From NCBI GenBank assembly GCA_964561215.1, contig CAZLOS010000005.1, forward strand, positions 53,073 to 117,072: DNA of 64,000 nucleotides, written 5' to 3'. This DNA comes from JAJFUV01 sp964561215 (GTDB taxonomy: Bacteria > Acidobacteriota > Terriglobia > Bryobacterales > Bryobacteraceae). The stretch's first letter is position 1. Each line of letters starts with the position of its first letter. Below the pieces are notes generated by a model. That model was not told the DNA's origin, did no database searches, and worked only from the letters and a program-made list of their open reading frames with translations. Position numbers and translations under genes: made by a program. This document shows positions 7,709 through 16,811 of this stretch, one piece after another.

Positions 7709-9940
7709 TTATTGAATGCGTTCGATGTCGCGCACGCCGGAAACGCGGCGCATGGCGGAGGAAATCCGTTCAAGCTGCTTCTTGTCGCGGATCTCGACGG
7801 TCATTTCAACCACCGCGCCTTCGGATCCCTTCCCGTCGTCGGGACGGGCCTCCAACGTTCGGATGTTGCAGTCCTCGCTGAACAGAATGGAAGTGATCTG
7901 ATTGAGCATACCGGGGCGGTCGTCCGTGTAGACGATGATCCGCACGTCGAACGCTTCGTGCGCGGCGCGCCCCCATTCGACGTCGATCTTGCGCTCAGCC
8001 TCATAGAAGAGGTTCTGCACGTTGGGGCAGGCGGCAGAGTGCACAGCGACGCCCTTGCCCCGCGTGATGTAGCCGACGATCTTCTCTCCGCGAATGGGAT
8101 TGCAGCACTTAGCGCGGTACACGAGCAGGTCGTCGGCACCCTTCACCTTGATGACCAGGTCCGGCGTGCCGGCCCCCGCCGTCACGCCGGCCGGCGGGGC
8201 CGTTACCTTGACCGGCTCGGACTGGGGCTCCGTCTGCACCTGGCCGGGAGCCGCCTTCTGCAGCACCTGCCGCGGCGAGTACTTGCCGTAGCCCAGGGCG
8301 GCGTACAGCTCGTCGGTCTTGCTGTAGCCGTATTCACCCGCGACGCGCTCCAGCTCGCCCTTGGTGATCTTGCTGAGCTGCACCCCCAGGCGCCGAGCCT
8401 CCTTTTCGAGCAGTTTCTGCCCGATGTCGATAGCCTTGGCACGCTCGGTGGTGCTTATGACGTGCTTGATCTTATTGCGCGCGCGCGACGTCTTCACCAG
8501 CGCCAGCCAGTCGCGGCTGGGCAAATGGCCGGGCTGGGTCAGGATCTCTACGATGTCGCCGTTGTGCAGCGTATAGCGCAACGGAACAATGCGTCCGTTC
8601 ACCTTGGCGCCGATGCAAGTGTGGCCGACGTCGCTGTGGATGGCGTAGGCGAAGTCCAGGGGCGTCGCATCGCGCGGCAGGACAATGACCTTACCTCGGG
8701 GGGTGAAAGCGTAGACCTCCTCGGGATAGAGGTCCACTTTCAGCGTCGCCAGGAAGTCTCCCGGGTCGCGCATCTCGCGCTGCCATTCCACCAACTGGCG
8801 AAGCCAGGCAATCCGCTGGTCGTCTACCGCGGGCCCGCGCTTGCCCTCCTTGTACTTCCAATGCGCCGCGATGCCCTCTTCCGCCATGCGGTGCATCTCT
8901 TCGGTGCGGATCTGAACCTCGAACGACACGCCGTTCGGCCCCATCACCGATGTGTGCAGAGACTGGTACAGGTTGGGCCGCGGAATGGCGATGAAGTCCT
9001 TGATCCGGCCGGGGATCGGGTGCCACTCGTTGTGGATCACGCCCAGGGCTGCGTAGCAGTTCTTCACCGAATCGGTCACGATTCGCATGGCCAACAGGTC
9101 GTACACCTGATCCACGGTGATCTTTTGCTTCTTGAGCTTCTGATACACCGAATAGGCACGCTTCACGCGCCCCTCCACGCGCGCGGGAATCCCTTCGGCG
9201 CGGAGTTTCTCCTCCACGGCATGCTGAACCTCTTCGAGGAACGATTCGTTCGCCACCCGCTTCGATTCGAGTCGCGCCGCCAGCTCCTTATATTCTTCCG
9301 GGTGGAGGTAACAAAAGGCCAGGTCTTCAAGCTCCCCACGGACCTTGCCCATTCCCAGACGGTGGGCGATGGGCGCATAGATGTCGATGGTTTCCTGTGC
9401 GATGCGTTCCTGCTTCTCCCGCGGCAGGTATCCCAGCGTCCGGACGTTGTGCAGGCGGTCGGCCAGCTTCACCAGGATGACGCGGATGTCGTCCACCATG
9501 GCTAGCAGCATTTTGCGGACACTCTCGGCTTGCCGCTGCTCGCTGGAGTAGAAGTTCAGCTTGCCCAGCTTGGTGACCCCATCCACGCATCGCGCCACGT
9601 CCGGGCCGAAGTTCTTCCGAAGGTCCTCGACAGTGACGCCGCAGTCTTCCACCACGTCGTGCAGCAGGGCCGATTCCAGGCACACCTGATCCATCTGCAT
9701 ATCGGCCAGCACCTGAGCCACGTGCAAAGGATGAACGATATAAGGCTCGCCGGACTCCCGTCTCTGGCCCGTGTGGCTACGCACAGCGAACGCGAAGACT
9801 TTGTCGAGACGGTTGAGGTCGTCCTGGGGGCGAAGGGTGTGAACGGTATCCCTCAGAGCGCGATACAATTTCGCCACGGTGGGATCCGTGGAGACGCCGG
9901 CTTCCGACGCTGCTACCGCCTCAGGAGAGTCCGATGACAT
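7709..9940 (-). CDS. rsh: RelA/SpoT homologue: bifunctional (p)ppGpp synthetase/hydrolase
   Basis: This cytoplasmic enzyme makes and breaks the alarmone (p)ppGpp and so sets the stringent response. The 743 residues have the standard long-RSH order. The HD hydrolase has PYIVHPLHVA (about residue 65) and the metal-binding LLHDVVED (about residue 92), both intact, so hydrolysis is expected. The synthetase domain has KDFIAIPRPNLYQSLHTSVM (about residue 320). A TGS domain begins near residue 410 (VIVLPRDATPLDFAYAIHSD). A zinc-finger/helical segment with AKCCNPIRGEKIVGYITRG follows, then a C-terminal ACT domain (about residues 665-743). It appears to be the only RSH visible. It follows the TPR lipoprotein by 60 nt in the same direction, at the distal end of the sec/ton operon. 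Confidence 0.95.
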   Translation of the reverse strand: MSSDSPEAVAASEAGVSTDPTVAKLYRALRDTVHTLRPQDDLNRLDKVFAFAVRSHTGQRRESGEPYIVHPLHVAQVLADMQMDQVCLESALLHDVVEDCGVTVEDLRKNFGPDVARCVDGVTKLGKLNFYSSEQRQAESVRKMLLAMVDDIRVILVKLADRLHNVRTLGYLPREKQERIAQETIDIYAPIAHRLGMGKVRGELEDLAFCYLHPEEYKELAARLESKRVANESFLEEVQHAVEEKLRAEGIPARVEGRVKRAYSVYQKLKKQKITVDQVYDLLAMRIVTDSVKNCYAALGVIHNEWHPIPGRIKDFIAIPRPNLYQSLHTSVMGPNGVSFEVQIRTEEMHRMAEEGIAAHWKYKEGKRGPAVDDQRIAWLRQLVEWQREMRDPGDFLATLKVDLYPEEVYAFTPRGKVIVLPRDATPLDFAYAIHSDVGHTCIGAKVNGRIVPLRYTLHNGDIVEILTQPGHLPSRDWLALVKTSRARNKIKHVISTTERAKAIDIGQKLLEKEARRLGVQLSKITKGELERVAGEYGYSKTDELYAALGYGKYSPRQVLQKAAPGQVQTEPQSEPVKVTAPPAGVTAGAGTPDLVIKVKGADDLLVYRAKCCNPIRGEKIVGYITRGKGVAVHSAACPNVQNLFYEAERKIDVEWGRAAHEAFDVRIIVYTDDRPGMLNQITSILFSEDCNIRTLEARPDDGKGSEGAVVEMTVEIRDKKQLERISSAMRRVSGVRDIERIQ

Positions 9941-10000
9941 GAAGACACGATGGGCGGCCTACCCGCCGCCCATCTCCATTATAGCGGAAGGACGGAAAAT

Positions 10001-10825
10001 CTACTGTTGCGCAGGCTCGTTCGTAATGCCACCGGCGCCCGCCGGCATCCTGGCTGCCTTAACCTTCTTGGTCTCCAGGGCCTTCTGGACCCAGTTGTCC
10101 GCCACTTCGATTTCCTTCTTGTACGTCTCGGCGTCCGGAGCAAGGTCGGCCCGCTCGCGAACCAGAAGGTTCATGTACGCCATAGCATCGTCGTATTCTT
10201 TGTCGATTTCAAGCGACTTCTCAAGGCCCTTGATACCCTCTTCGATGACCTGGCTGTACTCTTCTTGCAGCTTGGCGACTACCTTCTTATCCTTGATCGG
10301 ACCCGGGTCTTCCTGCTTCATACCCAGCTTGGCGCGTGCTGTCATCAGCGCGGGATACCACTTGGACCACGCGATGAAACCCAGGCTGTAATAGGCTTCT
10401 TTGTTCTTCGGATCGACCGCGATCTGCTTCTTGTACCAGTTGGCCGCTTCGTCGAACTGCTTCTGGTTCAATTTCAGCGAGGCGATGGAGGCAATCGCCA
10501 CGGAGTTCGACGGGTCCTGCCTCAGCACCTCCAGGAACTGGTCTTCGGCGGCCTTCGCCATGCGGTTGTTCTCGGGAGAATCGGCTCCCGGGATGTACTG
10601 CATCATGTAAGCCGTCGCCAGATACAATCTCGCTGTCGGGAAGGTGGGGTCGAGGTCCACCGAGATCTTGAAATGCTCAACGGCCTCGGGATACTGTGCG
10701 TTCTTGAACGCCTGCACACCCTTGTTCAAATGGTCCCTCGCCTTAAGCCTTTCGCAGCCTACCGATAACATCACGAGCAGGCAGAGGCCAAAGCAGGCCG
10801 CAAGGAACAAAACTTTGCGCTTCAT
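10001..10825 (-). CDS. TPR-repeat lipoprotein
   Basis: The 274-residue product begins with a lipoprotein signal: a positive start, a hydrophobic core and the lipobox LSVGC with the modified Cys at residue 24. It is followed by tetratricopeptide repeats (for example KGVQAFKNAQYPEAVEHFK and AANWYKKQIAVDPKNKEAYY). It should be membrane-anchored in the periplasm and act as a protein-interaction scaffold. A good AGGAG site precedes the ATG. It sits between exbD and rsh in one operon, so a role in Ton/Tol-type envelope machinery is plausible, comparable to the TPR protein YbgF/CpoB next to tol genes. That parallel is inference. Confidence 0.85.
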   Translation of the reverse strand: MKRKVLFLAACFGLCLLVMLSVGCERLKARDHLNKGVQAFKNAQYPEAVEHFKISVDLDPTFPTARLYLATAYMMQYIPGADSPENNRMAKAAEDQFLEVLRQDPSNSVAIASIASLKLNQKQFDEAANWYKKQIAVDPKNKEAYYSLGFIAWSKWYPALMTARAKLGMKQEDPGPIKDKKVVAKLQEEYSQVIEEGIKGLEKSLEIDKEYDDAMAYMNLLVRERADLAPDAETYKKEIEVADNWVQKALETKKVKAARMPAGAGGITNEPAQQ

Positions 10826-10874
10826 ATAAGCTCCTGATTAGAACAGATTACCGTTGCAAGACGCAAGGCGGTCC

Positions 10875-11300
10875 TTACTGCCCGGCCTCGATCTTCGCGG
10901 TCATCAATCCTACTTTGTCGATGCCGGCTCCTTTGGCGATATCGATCGCTTTGGCCACGTACTGGAAATCCAGATCCGGGTCGCCCTTCACAAAGACCAC
11001 GCGCTCGGCGCGCGTCTTGAAGATCTGTTCCAAGCGCGTCCCCAGGCGTGACTCATCGGTGGGCTCCGTATTGATAAACATCGACTTGTCCTTATTTATC
11101 ACGATAACCACGGTGCGCGTGTCCTGAGCGCTCGCCTGTACACCCGGCGGAGGAGGTTGCGGCACCAGAGTCTCCAGACCCTTTGGGGTTAGGGGCGTGA
11201 TGACCATGAAGATGATGATCAGCACCAGCAGGACGTCGATCATCGGCGTCATGTTGATGTCGCACTTCATCCCTCCGGAACCACCCACTGCCATTCCCAT
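10875..11300 (-). CDS. exbD: ExbD/TolR-family biopolymer transport protein (second copy)
   Basis: ExbD/TolR subunits have one transmembrane helix and form the proton channel with ExbB/TolQ. The 141-residue protein has the family start KCDINMTPMIDVLLVLIIIF, with the proton-relay Asp in the helix (about residues 15-40), followed by a small periplasmic domain. It is followed by the TPR lipoprotein and preceded 69 nt upstream by another exbD. Two tandem exbD genes behind one exbB are common in acidobacterial and deltaproteobacterial Ton clusters; the copies may form a hetero-ExbD pair. Confidence 0.92.
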   Translation of the reverse strand: MGMAVGGSGGMKCDINMTPMIDVLLVLIIIFMVITPLTPKGLETLVPQPPPPGVQASAQDTRTVVIVINKDKSMFINTEPTDESRLGTRLEQIFKTRAERVVFVKGDPDLDFQYVAKAIDIAKGAGIDKVGLMTAKIEAGQ

Positions 11301-11369
11301 AGCGTTGCTCCTTAATTCTTCTTCTCGTCCGCTGCGCGGACGGCTTTCCCCGGCAGTTCGCGCAACCGC

Positions 11370-11837
11370 CTACTGGGCGGGTGTCGCCGTCCCACCGGCA
11401 ACGGGAGCCGAACTGCTCTCCGTCTTCTTCTTAAGCTCCTCGGTCAGCAGGCCAAGTTGGTCCACGCCCGCCGAACGCAGGTTATCCACGACCTCGACCA
11501 CCTTTTCGTAACGCGCCCGAGAGTCTGCCCGCAGATAGACCGTTTTGTCCAGCTTGTTGGTCAACATGTCCTTAACCTTTTGCGGGAGCGTATCCGCGGT
11601 CATCTGCGTGGTCTTCAGGTACACCTTGCCGTCTCGCGTCACAGCCACCAGGACGGCGTCATCCTTGTCGGCGGCCTGCATCGCCACCGGGTTGTTCGTC
11701 CGCACCATGTCCACGCTGATGCCCTTTGAGAGCATGGGCGTGATGACCATGAAGATGATGAGCATCACCAGCATGACGTCCACCATCGGCGTGACGTTGA
11801 TGTCCGCCATCGGCCCGGGAAGTTTCTGTCTCGCCAT
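11370..11837 (-). CDS. exbD: ExbD/TolR-family biopolymer transport protein (first copy)
   Basis: A 155-residue ExbD with MADINVTPMVDVMLVMLIIF as its single membrane helix and conserved Asp. A periplasmic domain follows (KVYLKTTQMTADTLPQKVKD and ADSRARYEKVVEVVDNLRSA), then a short charged, Ala/Thr-rich tail. It lies 121 nt after exbB and 69 nt before the second exbD. Together with the tonB upstream it forms a complete energy-transducing module. Confidence 0.93.
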   Translation of the reverse strand: MARQKLPGPMADINVTPMVDVMLVMLIIFMVITPMLSKGISVDMVRTNNPVAMQAADKDDAVLVAVTRDGKVYLKTTQMTADTLPQKVKDMLTNKLDKTVYLRADSRARYEKVVEVVDNLRSAGVDQLGLLTEELKKKTESSSAPVAGGTATPAQ

Positions 11838-11958
11838 ATTTGCCTCCTTCTTGAGCTTCGCTGGTTCACAAGCCGCGCCGCGGGGACTCTCCGCCCCCGC
11901 AGCGCACGCTCATCTCAACTCGCTGAGCTCAATACGTATCGTCCCGTTGCCGGGGGCG

Positions 11959-12702
11959 TTACTTTCCGGCGCCGGAGCGCTGGGACCGCTTCAGGAAATA
12001 GTCGATCAGTTCCGAACTGGAGTTGCCCATCTCGACATCGAAGCTTTCCGTCTTGTTTGTGCAAGCATTGAACGCCCAAACAGCCGGAATGGCCACGAAC
12101 AGACCGATAGCGGTGGTCACCAGGGCTTCGGAAATACCGCCGGCCACCGCGCCCAGACCAGTCGACTTCTCGGTCGAAATGCCCTTGAACGCGTTGATGA
12201 TGCCGACTACCGTTCCGAACAACCCCACGAACGGAGCCGTGGAACCGACTGTCGCCAGGGTGCTGACGCCACGCTTCAGTTCTGCGTGAACGATCGCTTC
12301 CGCGCGTTCCAGGGCGCGCGTGGAAGCCTCGATGGACTCACCCGAAATCTCGCTGCTCATCTGGTGGGCGCGGAACTCCTGCAAGCCAGCCACAACGACC
12401 TTGGCCAAGTGACTCTTCTTGTAGCGATCCGCAATCTTGATGGCCTCATCCAACTTCCCTTCGCGCAGCGCGCCCGCCACGGCCGGCGCAAACGCGCGCG
12501 ACTGCTTCCGGGCGCCGCTGTATGCCAGCCACCGATCGATCATGATGCCGATGGACCAGGCCGACATGATAAACAACAGGACGACCACCAACTTCGCCAT
12601 GACACCCATCTGGGCCCAGAGGGACCTGGGATCCCATCCTACCGTGGCGCCTTCCTGTAACAGAAAGAGCGACCATACTTGCATCTGCAAAAGCATATTC
12701 AT
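11959..12702 (-). CDS. exbB: MotA/TolQ/ExbB proton channel protein
   Basis: The 247-residue inner-membrane protein has three predicted helices: about residues 35-55 (VVVLLFIMSAWSIGIMIDRW), about 145-165 (STLATVGSTAPFVGLFGTVV) and about 185-210 (EALVTTAIGLFVAIPAVWAF). The Gly/Thr-rich signature TAPFVGLFGTVVGI is the MotA/TolQ/ExbB hallmark. It drives TonB with proton flow. The gene follows tonB by 41 nt. Calling it ExbB rather than TolQ rests on the tonB neighbour. Confidence 0.93.
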   Translation of the reverse strand: MNMLLQMQVWSLFLLQEGATVGWDPRSLWAQMGVMAKLVVVLLFIMSAWSIGIMIDRWLAYSGARKQSRAFAPAVAGALREGKLDEAIKIADRYKKSHLAKVVVAGLQEFRAHQMSSEISGESIEASTRALERAEAIVHAELKRGVSTLATVGSTAPFVGLFGTVVGIINAFKGISTEKSTGLGAVAGGISEALVTTAIGLFVAIPAVWAFNACTNKTESFDVEMGNSSSELIDYFLKRSQRSGAGK

Positions 12703-12743
12703 TCTCCTGCGAGTTGAAATTGTGTCTTACGACATTCAAACGA

Positions 12744-13508
12744 CTACTGGCTCAACGTGAAGTTCACGTCGATAACCGTTACTACTTCCACCGGTTCCCC
12801 GTTCAGCAGGGTCGGCTTGTAAACCCACTGTTTCACGGCTTCCAGCGCGCTGGGGACGAGCAAAGGATGCCCACTCATCACCTGCAACTGCTGGATCGTG
12901 CCGTCGCGCGAGATAATTGCCTGCAGCTTCACAGTGCCCTGAATGCGAGCCTGGCGCGCCAGCGGAGGGTAGACGGGCTTGGTCTGCCGCATCAACATGG
13001 CCGCCTGCACATTCCCGCCAACGCGGATGCGCTGCGTCTGCTTCACTTCTTCCCTCTTCTTCTCCACCGGAGGCGGAGGCGGGGGCGCCACGGAGGGAAC
13101 GCCACCGAGGATGCTGCCCATCACGCCGCCGGGAGTTCCGCCCGGCACGCCGCCGGGCACACCGCCGACCACGCCGACCCCGCCACCCATCGAGGGAGGA
13201 AGTTCTTCTTCCTTAATGATGGCGATTTCTTTCGGGATCGACTTCGGAGCCATCAACCGGCCTGCGTCGAACTGCCGCGGGATCACCTTGACAACTTTCA
13301 CCGGAGCGGCGGCAGGAGGCGGAGGAGGCGGAGGCGGAGGGGGAGGAGCCACCAGGAAGCTGGTCAGGGTCGTCCTGGGCAGCGTGTCAGTATAAATCAG
13401 AGGAATCAGGATTGCGACCAGGATCAGGAGGACTTGGAGGCAAAACGAGACTGCCACCGTCCACGGCCTCTTTGTCTGGCCGGACCCAACGAAGGTTTGC
13501 TCAAACAT
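12744..13508 (-). CDS. tonB: Energy transducer TonB
   Basis: A 254-residue TonB: a short cytoplasmic start, one membrane helix at about residues 18-40 (VAVSFCLQVLLILVAILIPL), a run of prolines near residues 52-64, a Gly/Val/Pro-rich linker and a C-terminal TonB domain (YPPLARQARIQGTVKLQAII and EAVKQWVYKPTLLNGEPVEV). It is immediately downstream of secF (5-nt gap) and upstream of exbB-exbD-exbD, so it is the cognate transducer of this module. The Gly/Val-rich linker copies the PGGVPGGTPGG pattern several times. Confidence 0.92.
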   Translation of the reverse strand: MFEQTFVGSGQTKRPWTVAVSFCLQVLLILVAILIPLIYTDTLPRTTLTSFLVAPPPPPPPPPPPAAAPVKVVKVIPRQFDAGRLMAPKSIPKEIAIIKEEELPPSMGGGVGVVGGVPGGVPGGTPGGVMGSILGGVPSVAPPPPPPVEKKREEVKQTQRIRVGGNVQAAMLMRQTKPVYPPLARQARIQGTVKLQAIISRDGTIQQLQVMSGHPLLVPSALEAVKQWVYKPTLLNGEPVEVVTVIDVNFTLSQ

Positions 13509-13513
13509 GCTAC

Positions 13514-14701
13514 TTATCCTTTCCGCGTCTTTCCAGCCGAGGCGGCCACGGCCACCTTCTTGCGGCCTTCGAGGAAGTTATTCCAAAACAGTACGATCGG
13601 GCTCGCAATGAAGACCGAGGAGTACGTCCCCACAATGATCCCCACTACGAGCGCGAACGAGAATCCATGCAGCACCGGTCCGCCAAACAGGTACAGCGCA
13701 ATACAGGTGAGGAAAGTGAGCCCGGAAGTCAATACCGTCCGGCTCAGAGTCTGATTCACGCTGATGTTCATCAGCGATTCCAGCTTCTCTCTCCGCATCA
13801 CCTTCAAGTTCTCTCGGATCCGGTCGAAGATCACGATGGTGTCGTTCATGGAGTAGCCTACCAGAGTCAGAATCGCGGCCACCACCGTAAGGGAAATCTC
13901 TTTATTGAAAAATGAGAACAGGCCAACCGTGACCACGGTATCATGAAACACCGCTATCACAGCGCCCAATCCGTAAATCCATTCGAAGCGGAATGCGATG
14001 TAGATCAGCATCCCGCCCAGCGCGTACAGTGTCGCCATGATCGCCTGCCGCCGCAGATCGGCTCCCACTTTGGGGCCCACCATCTCCACGTTGCGGATTG
14101 CGAATCCCGATGTGTAGCACTCCTGCCTGAGAGCCGCCATCACCGCCGGGGTCACGCCCGGCACCGGCGCCAGTTCATCGACGCTGCGCAGCAACCCGCT
14201 CCGGGGGGCCGAATCGCGGTAGCCAAGGATGGCCTTAGTCAAGTCCTGCAACTGCTGCTCGGACAAGGCCACGCTGGCTCGCTGCAACGGATCCCGCAGC
14301 CGGTTGGCCAGGGCTTCCTGCCCGCTGTTGTTCAAGTCCAGCTTTCCGCTCGATTCGCCGAACTTCGCCCGTAGAACCTCTTCCATCTTGGCTCTCGATG
14401 CGTTGAGTTCCTGCTCGCTCTTGATCTCGGTCCCGATCAGCATCTCGTCGGATCCGGCCAGGTTCTGCACCGTGATCTCACCCGAGATCTTGGAGCTTAA
14501 GGCGGAGCGGATCATGTCGGGGTGCGGCTGGTTCATGAACTTCACGTACATCAGCGCGCCCCCGTTAAAATCAATACCGTACCGCGGCCCGCCCTTGACG
14601 TATAGGCTAATCGCGGTCGCTACCATCAGTAACACCGAAAAGCCGATTGCCCACCAGCGCTTGCCGAGGAAGTCGAAATGTGTCTCTTTGAATAATTGCA
14701 T
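13514..14701 (-). CDS. secF: Protein translocase subunit SecF
   Basis: SecF with SecD forms the proton-driven accessory motor of the Sec translocon. It has six membrane helices: TM1 at about residues 18-35, GIDFNGGALMYVKF at the start of the first periplasmic loop, then the TM2-TM6 block with GYSMNDTIVIFDRIRENL (the D-D-R motif of the family) and SRTVLTSGLTFLTCIALYLF. At 395 residues it is clearly longer than the usual roughly 300. The extra length lies in the periplasmic loop between TM1 and TM2, at about residues 60-205. An 89-nt, relatively AT-rich spacer separates it from secD. Confidence 0.95.
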   Translation of the reverse strand: MQLFKETHFDFLGKRWWAIGFSVLLMVATAISLYVKGGPRYGIDFNGGALMYVKFMNQPHPDMIRSALSSKISGEITVQNLAGSDEMLIGTEIKSEQELNASRAKMEEVLRAKFGESSGKLDLNNSGQEALANRLRDPLQRASVALSEQQLQDLTKAILGYRDSAPRSGLLRSVDELAPVPGVTPAVMAALRQECYTSGFAIRNVEMVGPKVGADLRRQAIMATLYALGGMLIYIAFRFEWIYGLGAVIAVFHDTVVTVGLFSFFNKEISLTVVAAILTLVGYSMNDTIVIFDRIRENLKVMRREKLESLMNISVNQTLSRTVLTSGLTFLTCIALYLFGGPVLHGFSFALVVGIIVGTYSSVFIASPIVLFWNNFLEGRKKVAVAASAGKTRKG

Positions 14702-14790
14702 GCGTTCAGCCGGGCCGGCTCTCGTTTCAATTAGACACCGGCCTCACCCAACCAGTTCCCGCAGTGTGACCAAAAAATATCACAAAACGG

Positions 14791-16407
14791 TCAAATGCTC
14801 AAACTCACCACCTGCCGCTGCCGGCTCAAGTGCCAATCGAAGATCACCTTCGAGACGAATACGGCCGTGAACAGGTTTGCCACCAGGCCGATCACCAGCG
14901 TTACGGCGAATCCCTTCACCGGTCCCGTCCCGAACATGAACAGAAATGCACAGCTTACCACCGTGGTGACGTGCGTGTCGATGATGGTAAGGAAGGCGCG
15001 GCTAAAACCGGTATCCACGGCTGCGATCACCGCCTTGCCGGATCGCAGTTCCTCGCGGATCCTCTCGAAGATAAGCACGTTGCTATCCACCGCCATGCCA
15101 ATCGTCAGGATGAAGCCGGCGATGCCAGGCAACGTCAAAACCGCCCCGAAATAACTGAGCAACGCGATCAGAATGACCGCGTTCAATATCAGCGCCACCG
15201 TGGCGTTCACCCCACTGCCCCGGTAATAAACCAGCATGACCACCACGACGGCGAGCAATCCAACCAAACCTGCGATCAGGCCCTGCCGGATCGAGTCCAA
15301 GCCGAGCGACGGACCCACGGTGCGCTCCTCCAAATATACGACTCCGGCCGGCAGCGAGCCGGACCTCAACACCAGGGCCAGGTCCGAAGCTTCGATCTCG
15401 CTGGCTTGCCCGGTGATGCGTCCCGAATCCTCGATGCGCGACTGAATCGTCGCCACGCTGCGAATCTGCTTATCCAGCACCACGGCCAGCCGGTTTCCAA
15501 TATTGGATTCCGTGAAACGGGCGAACTTGCGGCCGCCTTCCTGGGTCAACGTGAAGCTGGTCTCCCACTTGCGGAATTCGTCCTGGCCGGGCCGCGCGTT
15601 ACGCAGGTCCCGGCCCGTGATCACCGCCGTGCGATTCAGTAAATACCAACTCTCTCCGGAATCGCCGCGCGGCGCCATCCGTACCAGTACCGTGTTCAGC
15701 GGCAACACGCCGCCGTGCTTGGCCCGGGCGGCTTCCTGGCTGCCGAACGGCCCGTCCTTGACCTCGGAGATCTCGAGCATGGCGGCCGTCTGAATGATCT
15801 GCTTCACGCGGGCCGGGTCGTCCACGCCCGGCAACTGCACCAGGATCTCCCCTTCCGCTTCGGCGCGTCCACGCTGCTGGATCACCGGCTCGGTCAGCCC
15901 CAGCGCGTTGATGCGGTTTTCGATGGTCCGCATGCTGCGGTCGACCGTGTCCTTCCGCAGGATCAGCGCTTCGGAGGGCTTCATGTTCAGCCTGTAGTCG
16001 GTGGAGTTCACCGGCGTCAAAGTCCAGGTGGGGAACCGCTCGGTGAGGATGGCGCGGAAATCGCCCGTCCGCTCGCTGGCCACGCCGTGGATGCTGATCT
16101 GGATACGATCGGCTTCTTCAAGCGTCGCCGGATCGTTACGATCAATGGCCGAATAGTTGATGCTGGCCTTGCGCAGCTCTTCCTTAATCCGCTCTATGGC
16201 CTGATCCGCTTCGGCCTTGAAAGCGTCCTGCACCTGCACCTGCAGGACAAGGTGGCTTCCGCCGCGCAGATCGAGCCCCAGCTTGATGTTCTGGTTCAAG
16301 TTGGAGATGAGTTCCTGCTTGGATTTCGGCAGTCCAATGATCCCGTACACACAAATCAGCAGGATCGCAATAATGAGAGCAATTTTGAATTTCAGATTCT
16401 TCTGCAT
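14791..16407 (-). CDS. secD: Protein translocase subunit SecD
   Basis: The 538-residue SecD has a short N-terminal helix (LKFKIALIIAILLICVYGII) and the conserved first-loop motif NIKLGLDLRGGSHLVLQV. A large periplasmic P1 domain follows, ending in the substrate-contact loop with GRITGQASEIEASDLALVLR and LPAGVVYLEERTVGPSLG. Six-helix RND-like membrane helices contain GMAVDSNVLIFERIREELR. ATG 16407 (MQKNLKFKIAL) is the natural start because an upstream 18-codon extension has no membrane or signal features. It begins 19 nt after yajC, the conserved yajC-secD-secF order. Confidence 0.96.
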   Translation of the reverse strand: MQKNLKFKIALIIAILLICVYGIIGLPKSKQELISNLNQNIKLGLDLRGGSHLVLQVQVQDAFKAEADQAIERIKEELRKASINYSAIDRNDPATLEEADRIQISIHGVASERTGDFRAILTERFPTWTLTPVNSTDYRLNMKPSEALILRKDTVDRSMRTIENRINALGLTEPVIQQRGRAEAEGEILVQLPGVDDPARVKQIIQTAAMLEISEVKDGPFGSQEAARAKHGGVLPLNTVLVRMAPRGDSGESWYLLNRTAVITGRDLRNARPGQDEFRKWETSFTLTQEGGRKFARFTESNIGNRLAVVLDKQIRSVATIQSRIEDSGRITGQASEIEASDLALVLRSGSLPAGVVYLEERTVGPSLGLDSIRQGLIAGLVGLLAVVVVMLVYYRGSGVNATVALILNAVILIALLSYFGAVLTLPGIAGFILTIGMAVDSNVLIFERIREELRSGKAVIAAVDTGFSRAFLTIIDTHVTTVVSCAFLFMFGTGPVKGFAVTLVIGLVANLFTAVFVSKVIFDWHLSRQRQVVSLSI

Positions 16408-16426
16408 CCGGTGACCTTCCGCGGAC

Positions 16427-16741
16427 CTATTTCTTTGTCTCCTCCGGGAGCACTCCGGCAACCGCGCTACGCGTCACCTGTATCTTCACGTTATCCGGTT
16501 TTACGCGTAAGAACAGGGTGTCGTCGTCGTTGACCGCAACAATCGTGCCAACCACGCCGCCGTTGGTGACGACGCGCTGGCCGTTCTGCAGCTCGCTCAG
16601 CATCTTCTTCTGCTGCTTCTTCTGGCGCTGCATGGGAAGGAACAGGAGGAAATAGAAGATCGCGAAGATCAGAATGATAGGCAGGAAGCCCATCACCGGG
16701 CTCGATTGCGCCGGTTGCTGAAGCAAGAAAGTCAAAACCAC
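16427..16741 (-). CDS. yajC: Preprotein translocase subunit YajC
   Basis: A 104-residue single-helix membrane protein that associates with SecDF. The helix is MGFLPIILIFAIFYFLLFLP, followed by the family signature QRQKKQQKKMLSELQNGQRV and a beta-barrel-like VVTNGGVVGTIVAVNDD segment. It starts with GTG, 70 nt after tgt. The tgt-yajC-secD-secF order is widely conserved in bacteria. Confidence 0.95.
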   Translation of the reverse strand: MVLTFLLQQPAQSSPVMGFLPIILIFAIFYFLLFLPMQRQKKQQKKMLSELQNGQRVVTNGGVVGTIVAVNDDDTLFLRVKPDNVKIQVTRSAVAGVLPEETKK

Positions 16742-16811
16742 AAGTCGCCTCTAGCTGCGGATCAACACTCGCATCGCTGGATTATTTTGGTCCTGAGGAA
16801 CTTTGAGCCCG

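Noticed and set aside
14765..14784. TGTGA-N10-TCACA inverted repeat between secD and secF
   Set aside because: The spacing is 10, not the 6 of CRP/FNR-type sites, arms are only 5 bp, and no start site is evident; probably chance in an AT-rich patch.
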